A DNA stretch of 64,000 nucleotides, taken from the NCBI GenBank assembly GCA_003697135.1, contig RFGC01000047.1:1-64000 (forward strand). Direction: 5' to 3'. Under the pieces are notes generated by a model. The model was not told where the DNA came from. It saw nothing but the letters and a program-made list of their open reading frames with translations, and searched no databases. Positions 17,028 to 27,595 of the stretch are shown here, one piece after another (the stretch's first letter is position 1; each line of letters begins with the position of its first letter). The stretch comes from Acidobacteriota bacterium (GTDB lineage Bacteria > Acidobacteriota > Blastocatellia > Pyrinomonadales > Pyrinomonadaceae). The position numbers and the translations under genes are program-made.

Positions 17028-18623
17028 CTATGGTTTTTTGATGAAGAAAAAGTAAGAGAGAATAGACTGAACGACGCCGATAATCAATCCGAACAAAGCG
17101 CCGAAAAGTTCTATAGTTCGCAAATGTTCTTTCGCAACCGATAAAATCAGGCTCTCAAGTTTTTCGACCGGGTAACTGCTAATTTTCTGCCTGACTATTT
17201 CGCCAATGTTGAATTCTTTGATTGCATCGGGAAGTTTTTGTTTCGCACTTTCGAGAATCACTTCCGAGAGTTTCTCGCCCATTTCTTTGATTTTCTCTTC
17301 CGGGACATAATCAGACAGTTTCCCGATAGGCTTATTTAGAAATCTTTCGATCTGTTTGGAGATAGCTTGATTTATAGACTCTGCTGTGTCTTCTTGATAG
17401 AGAATGTTCAAGATGATTTTTGAAACTGATTTTTGGAGAGTTTCTTCCAGTTCGGGATGAACGATTTTCAGGACTGCGTCGATGCTGTGTGGACGAATTT
17501 TGTTAAGTAATTCTCTTATATAGGAATTTATGGACTCTCTCATTTCATCGCTTTGAAGAGCGCGTAAGATGCTTCTTGTTATTTGCTTCTTCAGGCTTTG
17601 CAAGTGGCTTTCAGAAATGTTGCCGATGACATCGGCAAGCGGTCGGCTCATTGCGTCGTCTATTGCGGACGTTAAGAACGATTTGGCTTCTGATGCGAAG
17701 AAATCGCCGTTAAGAGTTTCTTCTATTTTTCTGGGCAGAGAGTCGTTTATCAGGACATCTACTTCTTTGAACAGGTTTTCGCGGGAAACAAAGATTTTTT
17801 TGAAAAAAGGGAGATTTTCGTAGTAGTTGTGAACTTCTTTTTTTATTATCGAGCCTATCTGACTGCGGGTGCGTTCTGAGGTAGCGATTTCGGCGATTTT
17901 GTGCATTATTGGTTTAACTTGATCAGACGCTTTTTCCTTCAAGAGTTCAACAGCATCGGACGTAAAAAATTCTCCAAGACTGACTTTTGTTATCAGAATA
18001 TCGTTTACTTGCTTATCAACGAACTCATAAACCTTTGCCTCGAAATATGGCGATTTTAAGCTGGAGTAGATTTTATTTTGAAGAAAGTCAAGGAAAAGAT
18101 CAGCTTTTTCCTCTTCGAGAACAGTGGAAATGCGATTTGAAAGAAGACTGTTTAGTTTTTTTCCCACGAATTCATTGACCGATTGGGCTGTTTCAGGGCT
18201 TTTAAGTGTTTCTCGGATGTAGGTGCTGATTTTTCCTTCCAGAGAGGACAGAGCGTCCATGATAGGTTTTCGCAGTTTTTCGGGAAGAGCTTCTATCAGG
18301 GACGGTTGCGGAGATGAAAGAAGTTCCTGAGAAAACTCTTCAATTGCGGATTCGATTTTTCTTTTCAGGAAATCCTTTTCAAAGAGTTCTTCAAGTATAG
18401 TCTCTTGAGAAACAAGCTCTTCGCCGACAGCTCGTCCTATGGCAGATGCTAAACGATCTCTGTGGCGCGGGATCATGCCTTGTGGGAAGATAGTAAATCC
18501 GAAAAGTTTTATCGGGTAGCGCGGACGAAACAGCATTCTTACCGCTAGCCACGCTCCAAAATATCCGTGAAGGGTCGCAAACAAAATAAGCAAGAAAAAT
18601 TCAGTGATGTTCTGTAAAGTCAT
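17028..18623 (-). CDS. DUF445 family membrane protein
   Basis: 531 residues. The N-terminal membrane helix 'LILFATLHGYFGAWLAVRMLFRP' is followed by the DUF445 signature 'LFGFTIFPQGMIPRHRDRLASAIGRAVGEELVSQETI'. A very long helical region (roughly residues 70-490) comes next, with a C-terminal helix pair 'LFGALFGLIIGVVQSILSYFFF'. Topology is therefore a membrane hairpin closing a long helical, probably periplasmic or cytoplasmic, segment. The YheB/DUF445 family is widespread but has no firmly assigned function. The ATG lies 15 bases after the stop of the upstream small gene. Confidence 0.8.
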   Translation of the reverse strand: MTLQNITEFFLLILFATLHGYFGAWLAVRMLFRPRYPIKLFGFTIFPQGMIPRHRDRLASAIGRAVGEELVSQETILEELFEKDFLKRKIESAIEEFSQELLSSPQPSLIEALPEKLRKPIMDALSSLEGKISTYIRETLKSPETAQSVNEFVGKKLNSLLSNRISTVLEEEKADLFLDFLQNKIYSSLKSPYFEAKVYEFVDKQVNDILITKVSLGEFFTSDAVELLKEKASDQVKPIMHKIAEIATSERTRSQIGSIIKKEVHNYYENLPFFKKIFVSRENLFKEVDVLINDSLPRKIEETLNGDFFASEAKSFLTSAIDDAMSRPLADVIGNISESHLQSLKKQITRSILRALQSDEMRESINSYIRELLNKIRPHSIDAVLKIVHPELEETLQKSVSKIILNILYQEDTAESINQAISKQIERFLNKPIGKLSDYVPEEKIKEMGEKLSEVILESAKQKLPDAIKEFNIGEIVRQKISSYPVEKLESLILSVAKEHLRTIELFGALFGLIIGVVQSILSYFFFIKKP

Positions 18624-18638
18624 CTTTTTCCAGAACTC

Positions 18639-19022
18639 TCAGAATACCTGAAAGCCTTTTGAATTCAGGCAGAAATCGGCAAAATCCTTTAGCCACTGGT
18701 AGCTTACGGAGTAGTTTTTCCAAGCTTCGTCGGGATCACGATACAAGGTGCCGTCATCGGGTTCATCAGTTATGGTCAAGTTTATGAACATTCTCTTGTT
18801 AGGTTCAAGTTTCGGCAAAATCTCTTCGTAAAGTTTTCTGCCAATTAGATGTGCTTCGTCCATCTCGATTTTTATGCCGTTGCCACTTGATTCAAGCATT
18901 CTGAGTTTTGTTATGTTCATTATGTCCAAACTCCTAATGATTTCGAGCGTGGTTTTCCAACACCAAACGTTTGCGTGGAACTCGTAACCTTCGCTTCCCA
19001 TGTCTAGCAATGTGAAGCTCAT
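18639..19022 (-). CDS. Conserved-looking small hypothetical protein
   Basis: 127 residues, soluble, with a mixed alpha/beta composition; I do not recognise the family. Start ATG 19022 is supported by an excellent GGGAGGTGA ribosome-binding site; a GTG two codons upstream overlaps that site. The stop lies 15 bases before DUF445, so the pair is probably cotranscribed. Confidence 0.6.
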   Translation of the reverse strand: MSFTLLDMGSEGYEFHANVWCWKTTLEIIRSLDIMNITKLRMLESSGNGIKIEMDEAHLIGRKLYEEILPKLEPNKRMFINLTITDEPDDGTLYRDPDEAWKNYSVSYQWLKDFADFCLNSKGFQVF

Positions 19023-19160
19023 TTTCACCTCCCTAGTGTCTGTGGAATCTCAGCCACAAAAAATGCTAAAAGATTACAAAAATACAAGTCAACATGAGAA
19101 AAAGTTTCTTTTGGTAACGGAAAGTAGCTTTCGGCATTAGCCAAAGTTTTGTAATGATTC

Positions 19161-19166
19161 TATAAT
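19161..19166 (+). promoter_or_regulatory. -10 element of the purM promoter
   Basis: A perfect TATAAT ends only 13 bases before the purM ATG. Transcription would start about six bases upstream of the codon, leaving almost no leader. The -35 region is not recognisable. Confidence 0.5.
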
Positions 19167-19179
19167 CAAAGTTTCGGTT

Positions 19180-20202
19180 ATGTCAGATCGGATGTCCTAC
19201 GCAGACGCCGGAGTATCCATTGATAAAGCAAATCTTGCAGTAGCCAAAATCAAGGAACTAGCACGTTCTACGTTTAACGAACGAACCTTGACGGAGATAG
19301 GGAGCTTCGGCGGAATGTTTCTGGCTTCTTTCCCAGAAATCAAAGAACCTGTGCTGGTAGCTTCTACCGATGGAGTCGGGACAAAGCTAAAAATCGCTTT
19401 TCAAACGGGGATTCACAATACAGTAGGACAAGATTTGGTCAATCACTGTGTCAATGACATTCTGGTTCAAGGCGCAAGACCATTATTTTTTCTGGATTAT
19501 TTTGCAACCGGGAAATTGTCACCTGAAATAACTGCATTGGTCGTCGAAGGCATAGCAGAAGCTTGCAGACAAAACGGGTGCGTTTTGCTTGGAGGAGAGA
19601 CGGCTGAAATGCCGGGATTTTATGCAGATGGAGAATACGACTTAGCAGGTTTCATTGTAGGAGTAGTTGAGAAGGGTAAAATAATTGACGGAAGGAATAT
19701 AAAGAGTGGAGACGTAGTGCTTGGTCTTGCATCAAACGGGCTACAGACGAATGGATACTCTCTCGCCAGAAAGGTTCTTTTTGAGGTAGCTGGCTACAAG
19801 CCTGAAAGCTACATAGAAGAATTGGGAGAGACCCTTGCGGAGGCTTTGTTGAGAGTTCATCCCAGCTTTCTTAGGTCTTTAGAGGGTGTCCTTGATTCGG
19901 GCAAGATAAAGGGATTGGCTCACATAACCGGTGGAGGATTGATTGAGAACATTCCGCGTATACTTCCAGAAGGTTTGGCAGTCGAAATAAGGCGAGGGAG
20001 TTGGAAAGAGCTTCCTATCTTTGGACTCATACAAAAGCTTGGAAATATAGAAGATTCAGAGATGTTCAGAACTTTCAACATGGGGATCGGAATGGTTTTA
20101 ATCTGTGAGCGGAGCGACAAGGATTTTTTCATGGAAAAACTACAAAACTGTTTTGAGATAGGAGAAGTTATTGAAGGCAAAAGAACAGTTACAATAATCT
20201 GA
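19180..20202 (+). CDS. purM: Phosphoribosylformylglycinamidine cyclo-ligase (AIR synthetase)
   Basis: Closes the imidazole ring in purine biosynthesis using ATP. 340 residues: '[14 protein letters not shown]' N-terminus, '[19 protein letters not shown]', '[29 protein letters not shown]', '[13 protein letters not shown]', '[17 protein letters not shown]', '[18 protein letters not shown]' and '[14 protein letters not shown]' are all standard. No other pur genes are adjacent; ald follows after 16 bases and may share the transcript. Confidence 0.95.
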   Translation: MSDRMSYADAGVSIDKANLAVAKIKELARSTFNERTLTEIGSFGGMFLASFPEIKEPVLVASTDGVGTKLKIAFQTGIHNTVGQDLVNHCVNDILVQGARPLFFLDYFATGKLSPEITALVVEGIAEACRQNGCVLLGGETAEMPGFYADGEYDLAGFIVGVVEKGKIIDGRNIKSGDVVLGLASNGLQTNGYSLARKVLFEVAGYKPESYIEELGETLAEALLRVHPSFLRSLEGVLDSGKIKGLAHITGGGLIENIPRILPEGLAVEIRRGSWKELPIFGLIQKLGNIEDSEMFRTFNMGIGMVLICERSDKDFFMEKLQNCFEIGEVIEGKRTVTII

Positions 20203-20218
20203 TGGGGAGAGGAGACGC

Positions 20219-21355
20219 ATGAAAATAGGGTTACCGAAAGAAATAAAGGATAACGAGTATAGAGTTGGATTAACACCGGCAGGGGTTAGAGCGTTAACCG
20301 ATGCCGGGCATCAGGTTTATGTCGAGAAAGGTGCAGGTGAGGGTTCAGGATTTTCCGATGAGCAATATATCAGAGCAGGTGGGAAAATCTTGGATCGGGC
20401 AGATGATGTGTGGGCAGAAGGCGAAATGATTGTGAAAGTCAAAGAGCCTATCGAGCCTGAATATGAAAGAATGCGCGAAGGGCAAGTTCTCTTCACATAT
20501 CTTCACCTTGCACCTGAAATAGAGTTGACTAAGCAGCTGATGCAAAGAAAAGTGACTGGAGTCGCTTATGAAACGATAATGGACAAACACGGAAACTTGC
20601 CCCTGCTTAAGCCAATGTCAGAAGTCGCGGGCCGTATGGCGGTTCAAGTTGGAGCGACTTATCTTGAGAAAATGAATGGCGGAAGAGGAATTTTGCTGGG
20701 AGGTGTTCCGGGTGTTCCACCGGCAAATGTAGTGATAATCGGCGGTGGAGTTGTTGGAACGGAAGCGGCAAAAATAGCTGTAGGCATGGGAGCAAGAGTT
20801 ACCGTTATTGATAAAAACCTTGAAAGATTAAGACAACTTGATGATATGTTCTTGTCTAGGGTTCAAACTCTTGCATCGAGCCGTTATCAGATTCATGAAG
20901 CCATCTCAAATGCTGATCTGATAATCGGAGCTGTTTTAATTGTAGGGGCGGCGGCACCGAAATTGGTGACCAGAGAAATGCTTAAAGACGTGCCGAAAGG
21001 AGCTGTCGTTGTTGACGTTGCCGTTGATCAAGGTGGATGCTTTGAAACTACGCGGCCAACAACGCATTCAAATCCGACATTTTACGAGGAAGGAGTCTTG
21101 CATTACTGCGTTGCAAATATGCCCGGTGCCGTTCCGAGAACCTCGACATTTGCTTTGACAAACGCGACCTTGCCATACGCCCTTGATCTCGCTAACAAAG
21201 GCTTTGAAAGAGCCATAGCGGAAGATGAGAGCTTGCGTCAAGGTGTAAACACCTATGCAGGCAAGTGCACATACAAGGCGGTTGCGGATTCTCAAGGCAT
21301 AGAATATACACCCTTAGAAACTCTTCTTGATTTAGCAGAAGCGGCCAGAAAGTAA
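20219..21355 (+). CDS. ald: Alanine dehydrogenase
   Basis: NAD-dependent interconversion of alanine and pyruvate plus ammonium. 378 residues beginning '[47 protein letters not shown]'; NAD-binding '[30 protein letters not shown]'; catalytic Lys/His region in '[27 protein letters not shown]'; '[24 protein letters not shown]' is diagnostic of Ald. A GAGAGGAG ribosome-binding site precedes the ATG. A strong hairpin follows the gene. Confidence 0.95.
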   Translation: MKIGLPKEIKDNEYRVGLTPAGVRALTDAGHQVYVEKGAGEGSGFSDEQYIRAGGKILDRADDVWAEGEMIVKVKEPIEPEYERMREGQVLFTYLHLAPEIELTKQLMQRKVTGVAYETIMDKHGNLPLLKPMSEVAGRMAVQVGATYLEKMNGGRGILLGGVPGVPPANVVIIGGGVVGTEAAKIAVGMGARVTVIDKNLERLRQLDDMFLSRVQTLASSRYQIHEAISNADLIIGAVLIVGAAAPKLVTREMLKDVPKGAVVVDVAVDQGGCFETTRPTTHSNPTFYEEGVLHYCVANMPGAVPRTSTFALTNATLPYALDLANKGFERAIAEDESLRQGVNTYAGKCTYKAVADSQGIEYTPLETLLDLAEAARK

Positions 21356-21361
21356 CTTTTA

Positions 21362-21409
21362 GCAGGTAGCAAGCGGAAGAAATTTTCAATGTTTCTGCTT
21401 GCTACTTGC
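21362..21409. terminator. Long hairpin between convergent ald and phosphatase genes
   Basis: Arms 21362-21382 and 21391-21409 pair over about 18 bp with few mismatches around a short loop. There is no T-run on the + side, but placement between two convergent stop codons supports a bidirectional termination or mRNA-protecting hairpin. Confidence 0.65.
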
Positions 21410-22831
21410 CTAGTCATTCATCAATTTGCTGAACAAAGATTGCCAGTCGCCCCAAATTGCCAGAGTCACACCTACGGATTGAATGTTCACGAAGAGAGTA
21501 TCTCCATCTTTTGAAAAAGTCGAGCCAGCAAATTCACTGTTGAGAAAATTTGGGGTTATGTTCTTTGCAAAATCGGCAATTCTGCCATCGGGAGTTAGAA
21601 TCCTGATGAAGTTGTCAATTGTTCCACCGTTACCAATGTAATCGCTATCTTCACAAATGAACAGAAAGTTTTTTGTTGGGTGCAAGCAGATGTTATCAGG
21701 CATATCGAGTAATTCTCTATCAGGTGACTCAAACAGCAAGGTCAGAGTGCCTTCATCTTTGCTTGTTGGAGTGTAAAGCCAAATTTGTCCACCGCCGTTG
21801 TTGCCACCACTTGTTGAAACGAAGTAAATTTTTCCGCTTTTTTCCGCATAAATGCCTTCGAGACGTGCAAAAATTGCGGCTCCTTTCTTCGCTCCCTGAT
21901 TGAATACAGCATGTTCGTCAACATCAGCTTCTTCTGGATCGGGATTGTCTATGTTTACCCAGCTTGCGGGTAAAGTTTTTCCTACTTTTTGCCCTTTTCT
22001 GGTATCGTAGTTATCAGCGTTTTTGACTTTCAGAATTTGCAAAGTGCCGCCTTCGAGTAGCTTCCCGTATTTTTTCGGCAAAAACCGGTAGAATCCTGCC
22101 GGATTGTTGTCTTCTGTTAAGTAAACTATGCCTGATTTGGCATCAACAGCAATCGCTTCATGAACAAACCGGCCCATTGCCTTGATGGGTGTAGGCGTCA
22201 CAGGTGCGTTTGCTGAAGCGAAAACTTCAAAGCAGTAGCCATGAGGTTTGAGAAATCCACCTTGTTTTTTGCCTTGTGGTGTTGTGATTACGGTTTTGCC
22301 AAGAGTTGTTTCTTCACATGAAATCCAGCTTCCCCACGGAGTTGGACCACCTGCGCAGTTTATGAGTGTGCCGCTTAGACTTACGAAGTCCTTGATAAGC
22401 TCACGGGTTTTGGGATTAACAATAAGCGTAGTCGTTCCGCCAGGAGCAGATTCATCGTAAGGATTTTGTCCTATCGCAGAAGTCGGTATTCTGCCTCCTG
22501 TGACTTCGTGATTTCTAATCAGCCTTAATTCGTTTCTCAAGTTGAAAGCCGCCATGCCGTCGTGTGATGGTGGCGTTATGTTGCCATCGGACATGCGGCT
22601 TTTCACTTTTCCAAAGGCGTTATACTGAAAACCTTTTGGCAAGGCTAGGAAGGTTTCACCTGTGTTTTTTGCAGGCGTTGGAATCAGTTCACCGAGTCCA
22701 TCAGCACGCAGTTTTTCTCGATCTTTTCCACTCAAAATGGCATTTATGCGATTCTGGAAACCGCTAAAGGCTAAAAGAGAACCACTCAGGGCTAAGCTTG
22801 AGCTTTTGAGGAAAAATCGGCGGTTTATCAT
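21410..22831 (-). CDS. PhoX-like (DUF839) secreted phosphatase with Tat signal
   Basis: 473 residues. The Tat signal 'NRRFFLKSSSLALSGSLLAFSG' implies folded export. The body has PhoX/DUF839 landmarks: 'ISCEET' (metal-binding Glu), 'KPHGYCFEV', 'GRFVHEAIAVDAKSGIVYLTEDN', 'GFYRFLP' and 'DNICLHPTKNFLFICED'. PhoX enzymes are Ca/Fe-dependent alkaline phosphatases used in phosphate scavenging. The signal closely resembles that of the next lipase gene. Substrate not proven; some DUF839 proteins are uncharacterised. Confidence 0.85.
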   Translation of the reverse strand: MINRRFFLKSSSLALSGSLLAFSGFQNRINAILSGKDREKLRADGLGELIPTPAKNTGETFLALPKGFQYNAFGKVKSRMSDGNITPPSHDGMAAFNLRNELRLIRNHEVTGGRIPTSAIGQNPYDESAPGGTTTLIVNPKTRELIKDFVSLSGTLINCAGGPTPWGSWISCEETTLGKTVITTPQGKKQGGFLKPHGYCFEVFASANAPVTPTPIKAMGRFVHEAIAVDAKSGIVYLTEDNNPAGFYRFLPKKYGKLLEGGTLQILKVKNADNYDTRKGQKVGKTLPASWVNIDNPDPEEADVDEHAVFNQGAKKGAAIFARLEGIYAEKSGKIYFVSTSGGNNGGGQIWLYTPTSKDEGTLTLLFESPDRELLDMPDNICLHPTKNFLFICEDSDYIGNGGTIDNFIRILTPDGRIADFAKNITPNFLNSEFAGSTFSKDGDTLFVNIQSVGVTLAIWGDWQSLFSKLMND

Positions 22832-22999
22832 AGCTTTAGCTTACACTACTAAAAATACAAGAACAAAGCTCGTGAGGCTTAAGTTTCGGTTAATCGTGAA
22901 AGCGTAATTTCAAGCGGTGAAAATGCTAAAAACATGACCGTTTCTTCGGAGCACAAAAACTCCAAACAGCAAGCTATTGTTTGAGATTTGTTAGTAAGC

Positions 23000-23716
23000 T
23001 CATGCCCCCAAATATGTCGGAGTGCTGAAGCCTATCAAATTGCCAAGATGATGCTTGGCGAACGGATTTCCACCTCTACTGGGAACGTTGATTATTCTCC
23101 CTACGCGGCTCATGTTAGGCGATATAATATCTATAATGTCCAGAATCTCTCCGGACACGACATAATTTACCACTAGATCGCCTCTTCTTGCTATTTGTTC
23201 CCTGTTTGCGGGTGTAAGATTCAAGGGAGCGGGATTAACTGTTGCGCATCTTTTACCTGCATGGATTGCTGCAAAAGAAGCTAACCCGCCGCCAAGAGAG
23301 TGTCCTACGACCATTTCGCAACCTGTGTTTCTGGCTAAGTCAAGGGCATTCAAATACTGGGCAGAAAGCCCAATCACCGCTTGCATTATATTATCCACCC
23401 AGTCAAGGGGTTCGTCTGTGCCCGAAAAGGCAAGGATTCTCCTATCACCTTCGACTAAAACAGCATGAAGTGGCCCTCTTTGATATTTCGCAACAGTTCT
23501 CCAGACCTTGCCCGTCACAGAACGCCACCTTCCAGAACGGAAATTTCTCTTATAGGCTAACCAGGACAGAGTTACAACGTCCAGATATTGGACACCATGC
23601 GCACTTGATACGCTTGGTGTGCTTGCGGCAAAAACACTGTTTTGAGAGCCTCCCAGAGCTAGTAAAGCTCCCCCCAAAGCTAAACTAGAACTTTTCAAGA
23701 ATGCTCTTCTGTCCAT
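23000..23716 (-). CDS. Secreted class 3 lipase-like hydrolase with Tat signal
   Basis: 238 residues. Tat signal 'DRRAFLKSSSLALGGALLALGG' is followed by an alpha/beta-hydrolase domain with nucleophile elbow 'VVGHSLGGGLASFAAIHAG', the 'LAFSGTDEPLDWVDNI' oxyanion strand common to Lipase_3 proteins, and a plausible catalytic Asp in 'GEILDIID' and His near 'FAKHHLGN'. Likely exported esterase or (phospho)lipase; substrate unknown. It lies downstream of hslO with a 199-base gap. Confidence 0.78.
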   Translation of the reverse strand: MDRRAFLKSSSLALGGALLALGGSQNSVFAASTPSVSSAHGVQYLDVVTLSWLAYKRNFRSGRWRSVTGKVWRTVAKYQRGPLHAVLVEGDRRILAFSGTDEPLDWVDNIMQAVIGLSAQYLNALDLARNTGCEMVVGHSLGGGLASFAAIHAGKRCATVNPAPLNLTPANREQIARRGDLVVNYVVSGEILDIIDIISPNMSRVGRIINVPSRGGNPFAKHHLGNLIGFSTPTYLGA

Positions 23717-23915
23717 AGTGGATTCTTACTTAGCATATTTCAAATACTTGTGCAACAGCAGAAAGCTATTGAAGTTGATCATTTACAAAATTTTTACAAA
23801 AATCCGAGATAAATTCATGTTTCTTAGAAGTGCAGATATGGTGGAATTGCGAGAGAGTTTCTTGATAAAAGCTTGAGCGGAAATGAGAGGAAGTAGGAAA
23901 GCTACTTTTAACTTG

Positions 23916-24803
23916 CTATTTGTAATTACTTAAAATTTTCATCAAATCTTCTTCATTCAGTTCGTATGTTTCGTTGCAAAATCCGCAGGTAACTTTTGCG
24001 CCTTTATCTTCTTTGAGCATCGCTTCTACCTCGCTCTTCTCCATTGCGGAAATCATCGAAATAACACGCTCTAGAGAACAATTGCAGGCAAATTTGACAG
24101 GTCTTTCTTGCAGGATTTCAAATTCCAGATTTCCTAGAGCAAGTCTTATCAAGTCTTCTACGGAAGCACCTTCGTTTATGACATTTGTAAGCTGAGGAGC
24201 TTTTTTTATTGTTTCCTCTATTGTCTCGATGGTTTTTTCATCAGCTCCAGGCATTATTTGAACCATAACGCCGCCTGCCGCTTTAACGAAAGGTTCTTTG
24301 TTTTGCAAAAGCACGCCCAAGATGACAGCTGAAGGAATTTGCTCCGACGTTGCAAGATAGTATGCAATATCTTCAGCTATTTCTCCTGAAATCAGCGGTG
24401 ATGAGCCTCGATAAGGTTCGCGATAAAACCCTACATCAAAACCTTCTTCTCTGATTACGTAAAGCATTCCTTTCCCGACCACTCCGCCGACATCAAATTT
24501 CCCATTTTTGGTTGGCAAATCGGCGAGAGGATTTTTAACGTAGCCTCGCACATTTCCTTGAGAATCAGCTTCGGCTACAATTCCGCCAATGGGACCATCT
24601 GATTCTATCACCAATGTTAGCCGATCAAAATCTTTCAAAGTTGATGCTAAAAGCAAAGCTCCTGTTAAAGTTCTTCCTAATGCTGCAGATGCCGTCGGTG
24701 CAGTTGCGTGCCGTCTTATGGCTTCCTCAACCGTTTCTGTCGTAATGGCTGACATAACACGAACCGTTCCATCTGCTGCTGTGCCTCGGATTATCCTGTC
24801 CAT
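23916..24803 (-). CDS. hslO: Redox-regulated chaperone Hsp33
   Basis: Holdase chaperone activated by oxidation and unfolding. 295 residues: N-terminal 'DRIIRGTAADGTVRVMSAITTETVEEAIRRH' and 'GPIGGIVAEADSQGNVRGYV'; C-terminal redox-zinc domain with Cys-x-Cys in 'KFACNCSLERV' and Cys-x2-Cys in 'VTCGFCNETYEL'. All four switch cysteines are present, so redox regulation should be intact. Confidence 0.94.
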   Translation of the reverse strand: MDRIIRGTAADGTVRVMSAITTETVEEAIRRHATAPTASAALGRTLTGALLLASTLKDFDRLTLVIESDGPIGGIVAEADSQGNVRGYVKNPLADLPTKNGKFDVGGVVGKGMLYVIREEGFDVGFYREPYRGSSPLISGEIAEDIAYYLATSEQIPSAVILGVLLQNKEPFVKAAGGVMVQIMPGADEKTIETIEETIKKAPQLTNVINEGASVEDLIRLALGNLEFEILQERPVKFACNCSLERVISMISAMEKSEVEAMLKEDKGAKVTCGFCNETYELNEEDLMKILSNYK

Positions 24804-24877
24804 CTCTTAAAGTTTCAACAATAGGGAATCAAAAAGTCAAATACGAAATCAAATGAATTCAAGATTTAGATGAAGTT

Positions 24878-24893
24878 GCACATTATTTTGTTA
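24878..24893. promoter_or_regulatory. NrdR box 1 (degenerate)
   Basis: Core CATTATTTTG (24881-24890) fits the NrdR consensus acaCWATATATWGtgt only partly (about 11 of 16). Its centre lies exactly 31 bp from the stronger box 2, which is the three-turn spacing typical of NrdR operators. Confidence 0.5.
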
Positions 24894-24908
24894 ATTTTTT
24901 AGTCAAAG

Positions 24909-24924
24909 CTACAATATATTGTGC
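24909..24924. promoter_or_regulatory. NrdR box 2
   Basis: CTACAATATATTGTGC has a perfect CWATATATWG core inside a palindrome (ACAATATATTGT). It lies eight bases upstream of the -35 element of the nrdJ promoter, as expected for repression of ribonucleotide reductase by NrdR. Confidence 0.75.
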
Positions 24925-24931
24925 TATAGGA

Positions 24932-24960
24932 TTGACAATTGGGTAGAAATTCGTTATAAA
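24932..24960 (+). promoter_or_regulatory. Sigma70-type promoter of nrdJ
   Basis: TTGACA (24932-24937), 17-base spacer, TATAAA (24955-24960). The start codon is 38 bases downstream with a GGAGGAG ribosome-binding site. Confidence 0.85.
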
Positions 24961-24998
24961 CGAGCAATGTTTGAAAAATCTAAACGGAGGAGATTTTC

Positions 24999-27569
24999 AT
25001 GATAGAATTTGTGACGAAGACCGACAAAGAAATGGAAAAGGCTAATGGGTTTAATGTTGGTTTTAGTGAGCTTGGGCTGAATGCGCAAAAAGTAGTATCG
25101 AAAAGATACAGCCTAAAAGATGAAGAAGGGAACCCGATAGAAACTTGGAAAGATATAGTTGCAAGAGTTGTTGCTCGGGTGGCGAGCGTGGAGAAAGATG
25201 CTGAAAAGCAAAGAGCTTTTTATAAAGCGCTTTCGGAGATAATGCTTCGGCGTGAGTTTATTCCGAACACGCCTTGCTTGGTGAACGCAGGAAAGCCTAA
25301 AGGGCAGTTGTCGGCGTGTTTCGTTTTGGAGGTTCCTGATTCGATAGAAGGGATAATGGAACATGCGAAGGCCTGCGCTTTGATTCACAAGTCGGGTGGT
25401 GGGACAGGCATGACTTATGAATTCATTCGTCCTGCCGGTGCAGTCGTGGCTTCTACACGCGGGGTCGCTTCAGGCCCAGTAAGTTTTATGCAGATTGTCA
25501 ATAGCATGACCGAGGTTGTCAAACAGGGAGGAGTTCGGCGCGGCGCAAACATGGGAATTTTGAGAGTCACGCATCCGGACATTTTGCGTTTCATCCATGC
25601 CAAAAACGATCAGGTTTCCCTGACGAATTTCAACATATCGGTTACTGTGACGGATCGGTTCATGGATGCTGTAGATCGGGGCGAATGGTTTCAGCTTGAA
25701 TTCGGTGGCAAACCATGGGAACGTCCGATTTACGATCCTGTTCAAGAAGGCGATTACTGCGTCTGGCGCCGTCCAGATGGCTCTACAGTCACGTTTGCAG
25801 ACCGTCGGCAGTTTCTTGCAACCGATTTTTCAAATCTTAGACGTGAAGACCCACCGCGTCCTGGAATGGTCTATGCTCCGGATGTATGGAATCGGATAAT
25901 AGCTTCGGCTCACATTTACGCCGAACCGGGCGTGATTTTTATAGACGAAGTTAATCGGCACAATTACCTTATGAATTCAATGGGGCCGATTTATGCTTGC
26001 AACCCCTGTGCCGAGCAACAACTTCATTTCAATAATGCTTGCAATCTCGGCTCGATTGATGTTGCTAAGTTCGTCCGATTCGCCGATAGCAACGGTCATG
26101 CTGCAGATTGGAATTCACAAATTGACTGGAAACGCTTGGAAATGGTAACGCGCTATTGTGTCAGATTCCTTGATAACGTCGTAGATGCTTGCCATTTTCC
26201 TTTACCAGCAATTACGGAAGTCGTTAGAAGAACTCGTCCCATAGGGCTTGGAATTATGGGATTTGCTGATGCACTATTGAAACTTCGCATCAGATATGGT
26301 TCTCCTGAGTCAATCCAAGTAATGGACAAACTAATGGGCTTTATCCGCCGCGTGGCTTGGGATGAGTCCTTGAAACTTGGCCGCGAGAAAGGCGTCTTTC
26401 CTGAGTTTGAAGCTAATCGAGATTTATACGAAAAATTCTTCTACGAAATCTTAGAGCTTCCGCGCTCAACAGAGCTTACGCCGCGCAATTACGAAGTAAC
26501 TACGATAGCACCTACTGGCACAATTTCACTAGTTGCGGAGACCAGTTCGGGCATTGAGCCGAATTTCAGTTGGGCATACGTTAGACGTGACTCGTTGGGA
26601 ACACGAACCTACGTGCATCCTTTGGCGGCACGTGCTTTAGGTCTAGAGGTTGACATGACGGATGAAGATTCCATAAGACGAGCGGCAGAGTTTGTTGTTG
26701 AAAATGAGCACAAACTTCCAGAATACTTTATTTCAGCTCATAAGATTTCTGCCAAGGAACACGTGTTGCTTCTTGCAGCAGCTCAGCGAAATGTTGATAA
26801 TTCCGTTTCAAAGACTTGCAATGGTGCGGCTGATGATACGGTTGAATCGGTTGATGCGCTTTATCGTCTGGCGCGGGAGATGGGCTGTAAATGTGTTGCT
26901 TACTATCGTGATGGTTCGCGTGATTCTCAAGTTTTGAACAAGGTTTCAACACCAACGGTTTCAAGCGAATCAGCGTCTGCGGGATCGGCCACTACTGTAA
27001 CAGCAGAAACTTCGGAAGCGCAAAAGGAAGCCATTGAAGAAAAACAAAGATTGTTTTTACCTCAAAGAGAAAAGGCTAGAAGCACTAAGGTTGAAGTCGT
27101 GAAATTTGAGCGTCCGCGTGAGCTTTTCGGTTATACTTGGCAGATTCCGTTCGACGGGCGAAATCTTTATGTGACTGTCAATACTGATGGTGAGCAAGTG
27201 CTGGAGGTTTTTGCGACCGGGCCTATTAGTCCGAGTGTTGGACTTTTGGCTTCAAAGATGCTTCGTGGTGGATTCGATCCAAAAGAGGTTGCAGCAAGTT
27301 TGAACAAAGTTACGGGAACACACGGCGTTTGGTTTAATGAAAGACTTCTCACTTCTCCAGAACAGGCTGTTGCTGAATGTTTGTTGATAACCGAAAGAAG
27401 ACTCAGAGGGCTTCCAGATTCACAAAGACAGATTGTTAAAAGAACTTCTGAAAGCGTAACTGAAGGTGCAGTGCCTTCAGAAAAGATATGTCCTGATTGT
27501 GGAGGCATAGTCGAAAAACAAGAAGGATGCGATCTTTGCAGAGATTGCGGTTACTCCAAATGTAAATAG
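24999..27569 (+). CDS. nrdJ: Adenosylcobalamin-dependent (class II) ribonucleotide reductase
   Basis: Reduces ribonucleotides to deoxyribonucleotides with a B12-derived radical, without needing oxygen. 856 residues with '[12 protein letters not shown]' and '[17 protein letters not shown]', the active-site '[20 protein letters not shown]' (Cys and Glu), '[26 protein letters not shown]' and a Cys-rich C-terminus '[26 protein letters not shown]' that shuttles electrons or binds zinc. No N-terminal ATP-cone is evident. I saw no cobalamin riboswitch in the leader; regulation is better explained by the NrdR boxes. Confidence 0.96.
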   Translation: MIEFVTKTDKEMEKANGFNVGFSELGLNAQKVVSKRYSLKDEEGNPIETWKDIVARVVARVASVEKDAEKQRAFYKALSEIMLRREFIPNTPCLVNAGKPKGQLSACFVLEVPDSIEGIMEHAKACALIHKSGGGTGMTYEFIRPAGAVVASTRGVASGPVSFMQIVNSMTEVVKQGGVRRGANMGILRVTHPDILRFIHAKNDQVSLTNFNISVTVTDRFMDAVDRGEWFQLEFGGKPWERPIYDPVQEGDYCVWRRPDGSTVTFADRRQFLATDFSNLRREDPPRPGMVYAPDVWNRIIASAHIYAEPGVIFIDEVNRHNYLMNSMGPIYACNPCAEQQLHFNNACNLGSIDVAKFVRFADSNGHAADWNSQIDWKRLEMVTRYCVRFLDNVVDACHFPLPAITEVVRRTRPIGLGIMGFADALLKLRIRYGSPESIQVMDKLMGFIRRVAWDESLKLGREKGVFPEFEANRDLYEKFFYEILELPRSTELTPRNYEVTTIAPTGTISLVAETSSGIEPNFSWAYVRRDSLGTRTYVHPLAARALGLEVDMTDEDSIRRAAEFVVENEHKLPEYFISAHKISAKEHVLLLAAAQRNVDNSVSKTCNGAADDTVESVDALYRLAREMGCKCVAYYRDGSRDSQVLNKVSTPTVSSESASAGSATTVTAETSEAQKEAIEEKQRLFLPQREKARSTKVEVVKFERPRELFGYTWQIPFDGRNLYVTVNTDGEQVLEVFATGPISPSVGLLASKMLRGGFDPKEVAASLNKVTGTHGVWFNERLLTSPEQAVAECLLITERRLRGLPDSQRQIVKRTSESVTEGAVPSEKICPDCGGIVEKQEGCDLCRDCGYSKCK

Positions 27570-27595
27570 CCAACAATCAGGTGAGAAGTAAAATG

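Noticed and set aside
24804-24998. Cobalamin riboswitch before nrdJ
   Set aside because: The leader is too short after the mapped promoter and lacks a B12-box; NrdR boxes explain regulation better.
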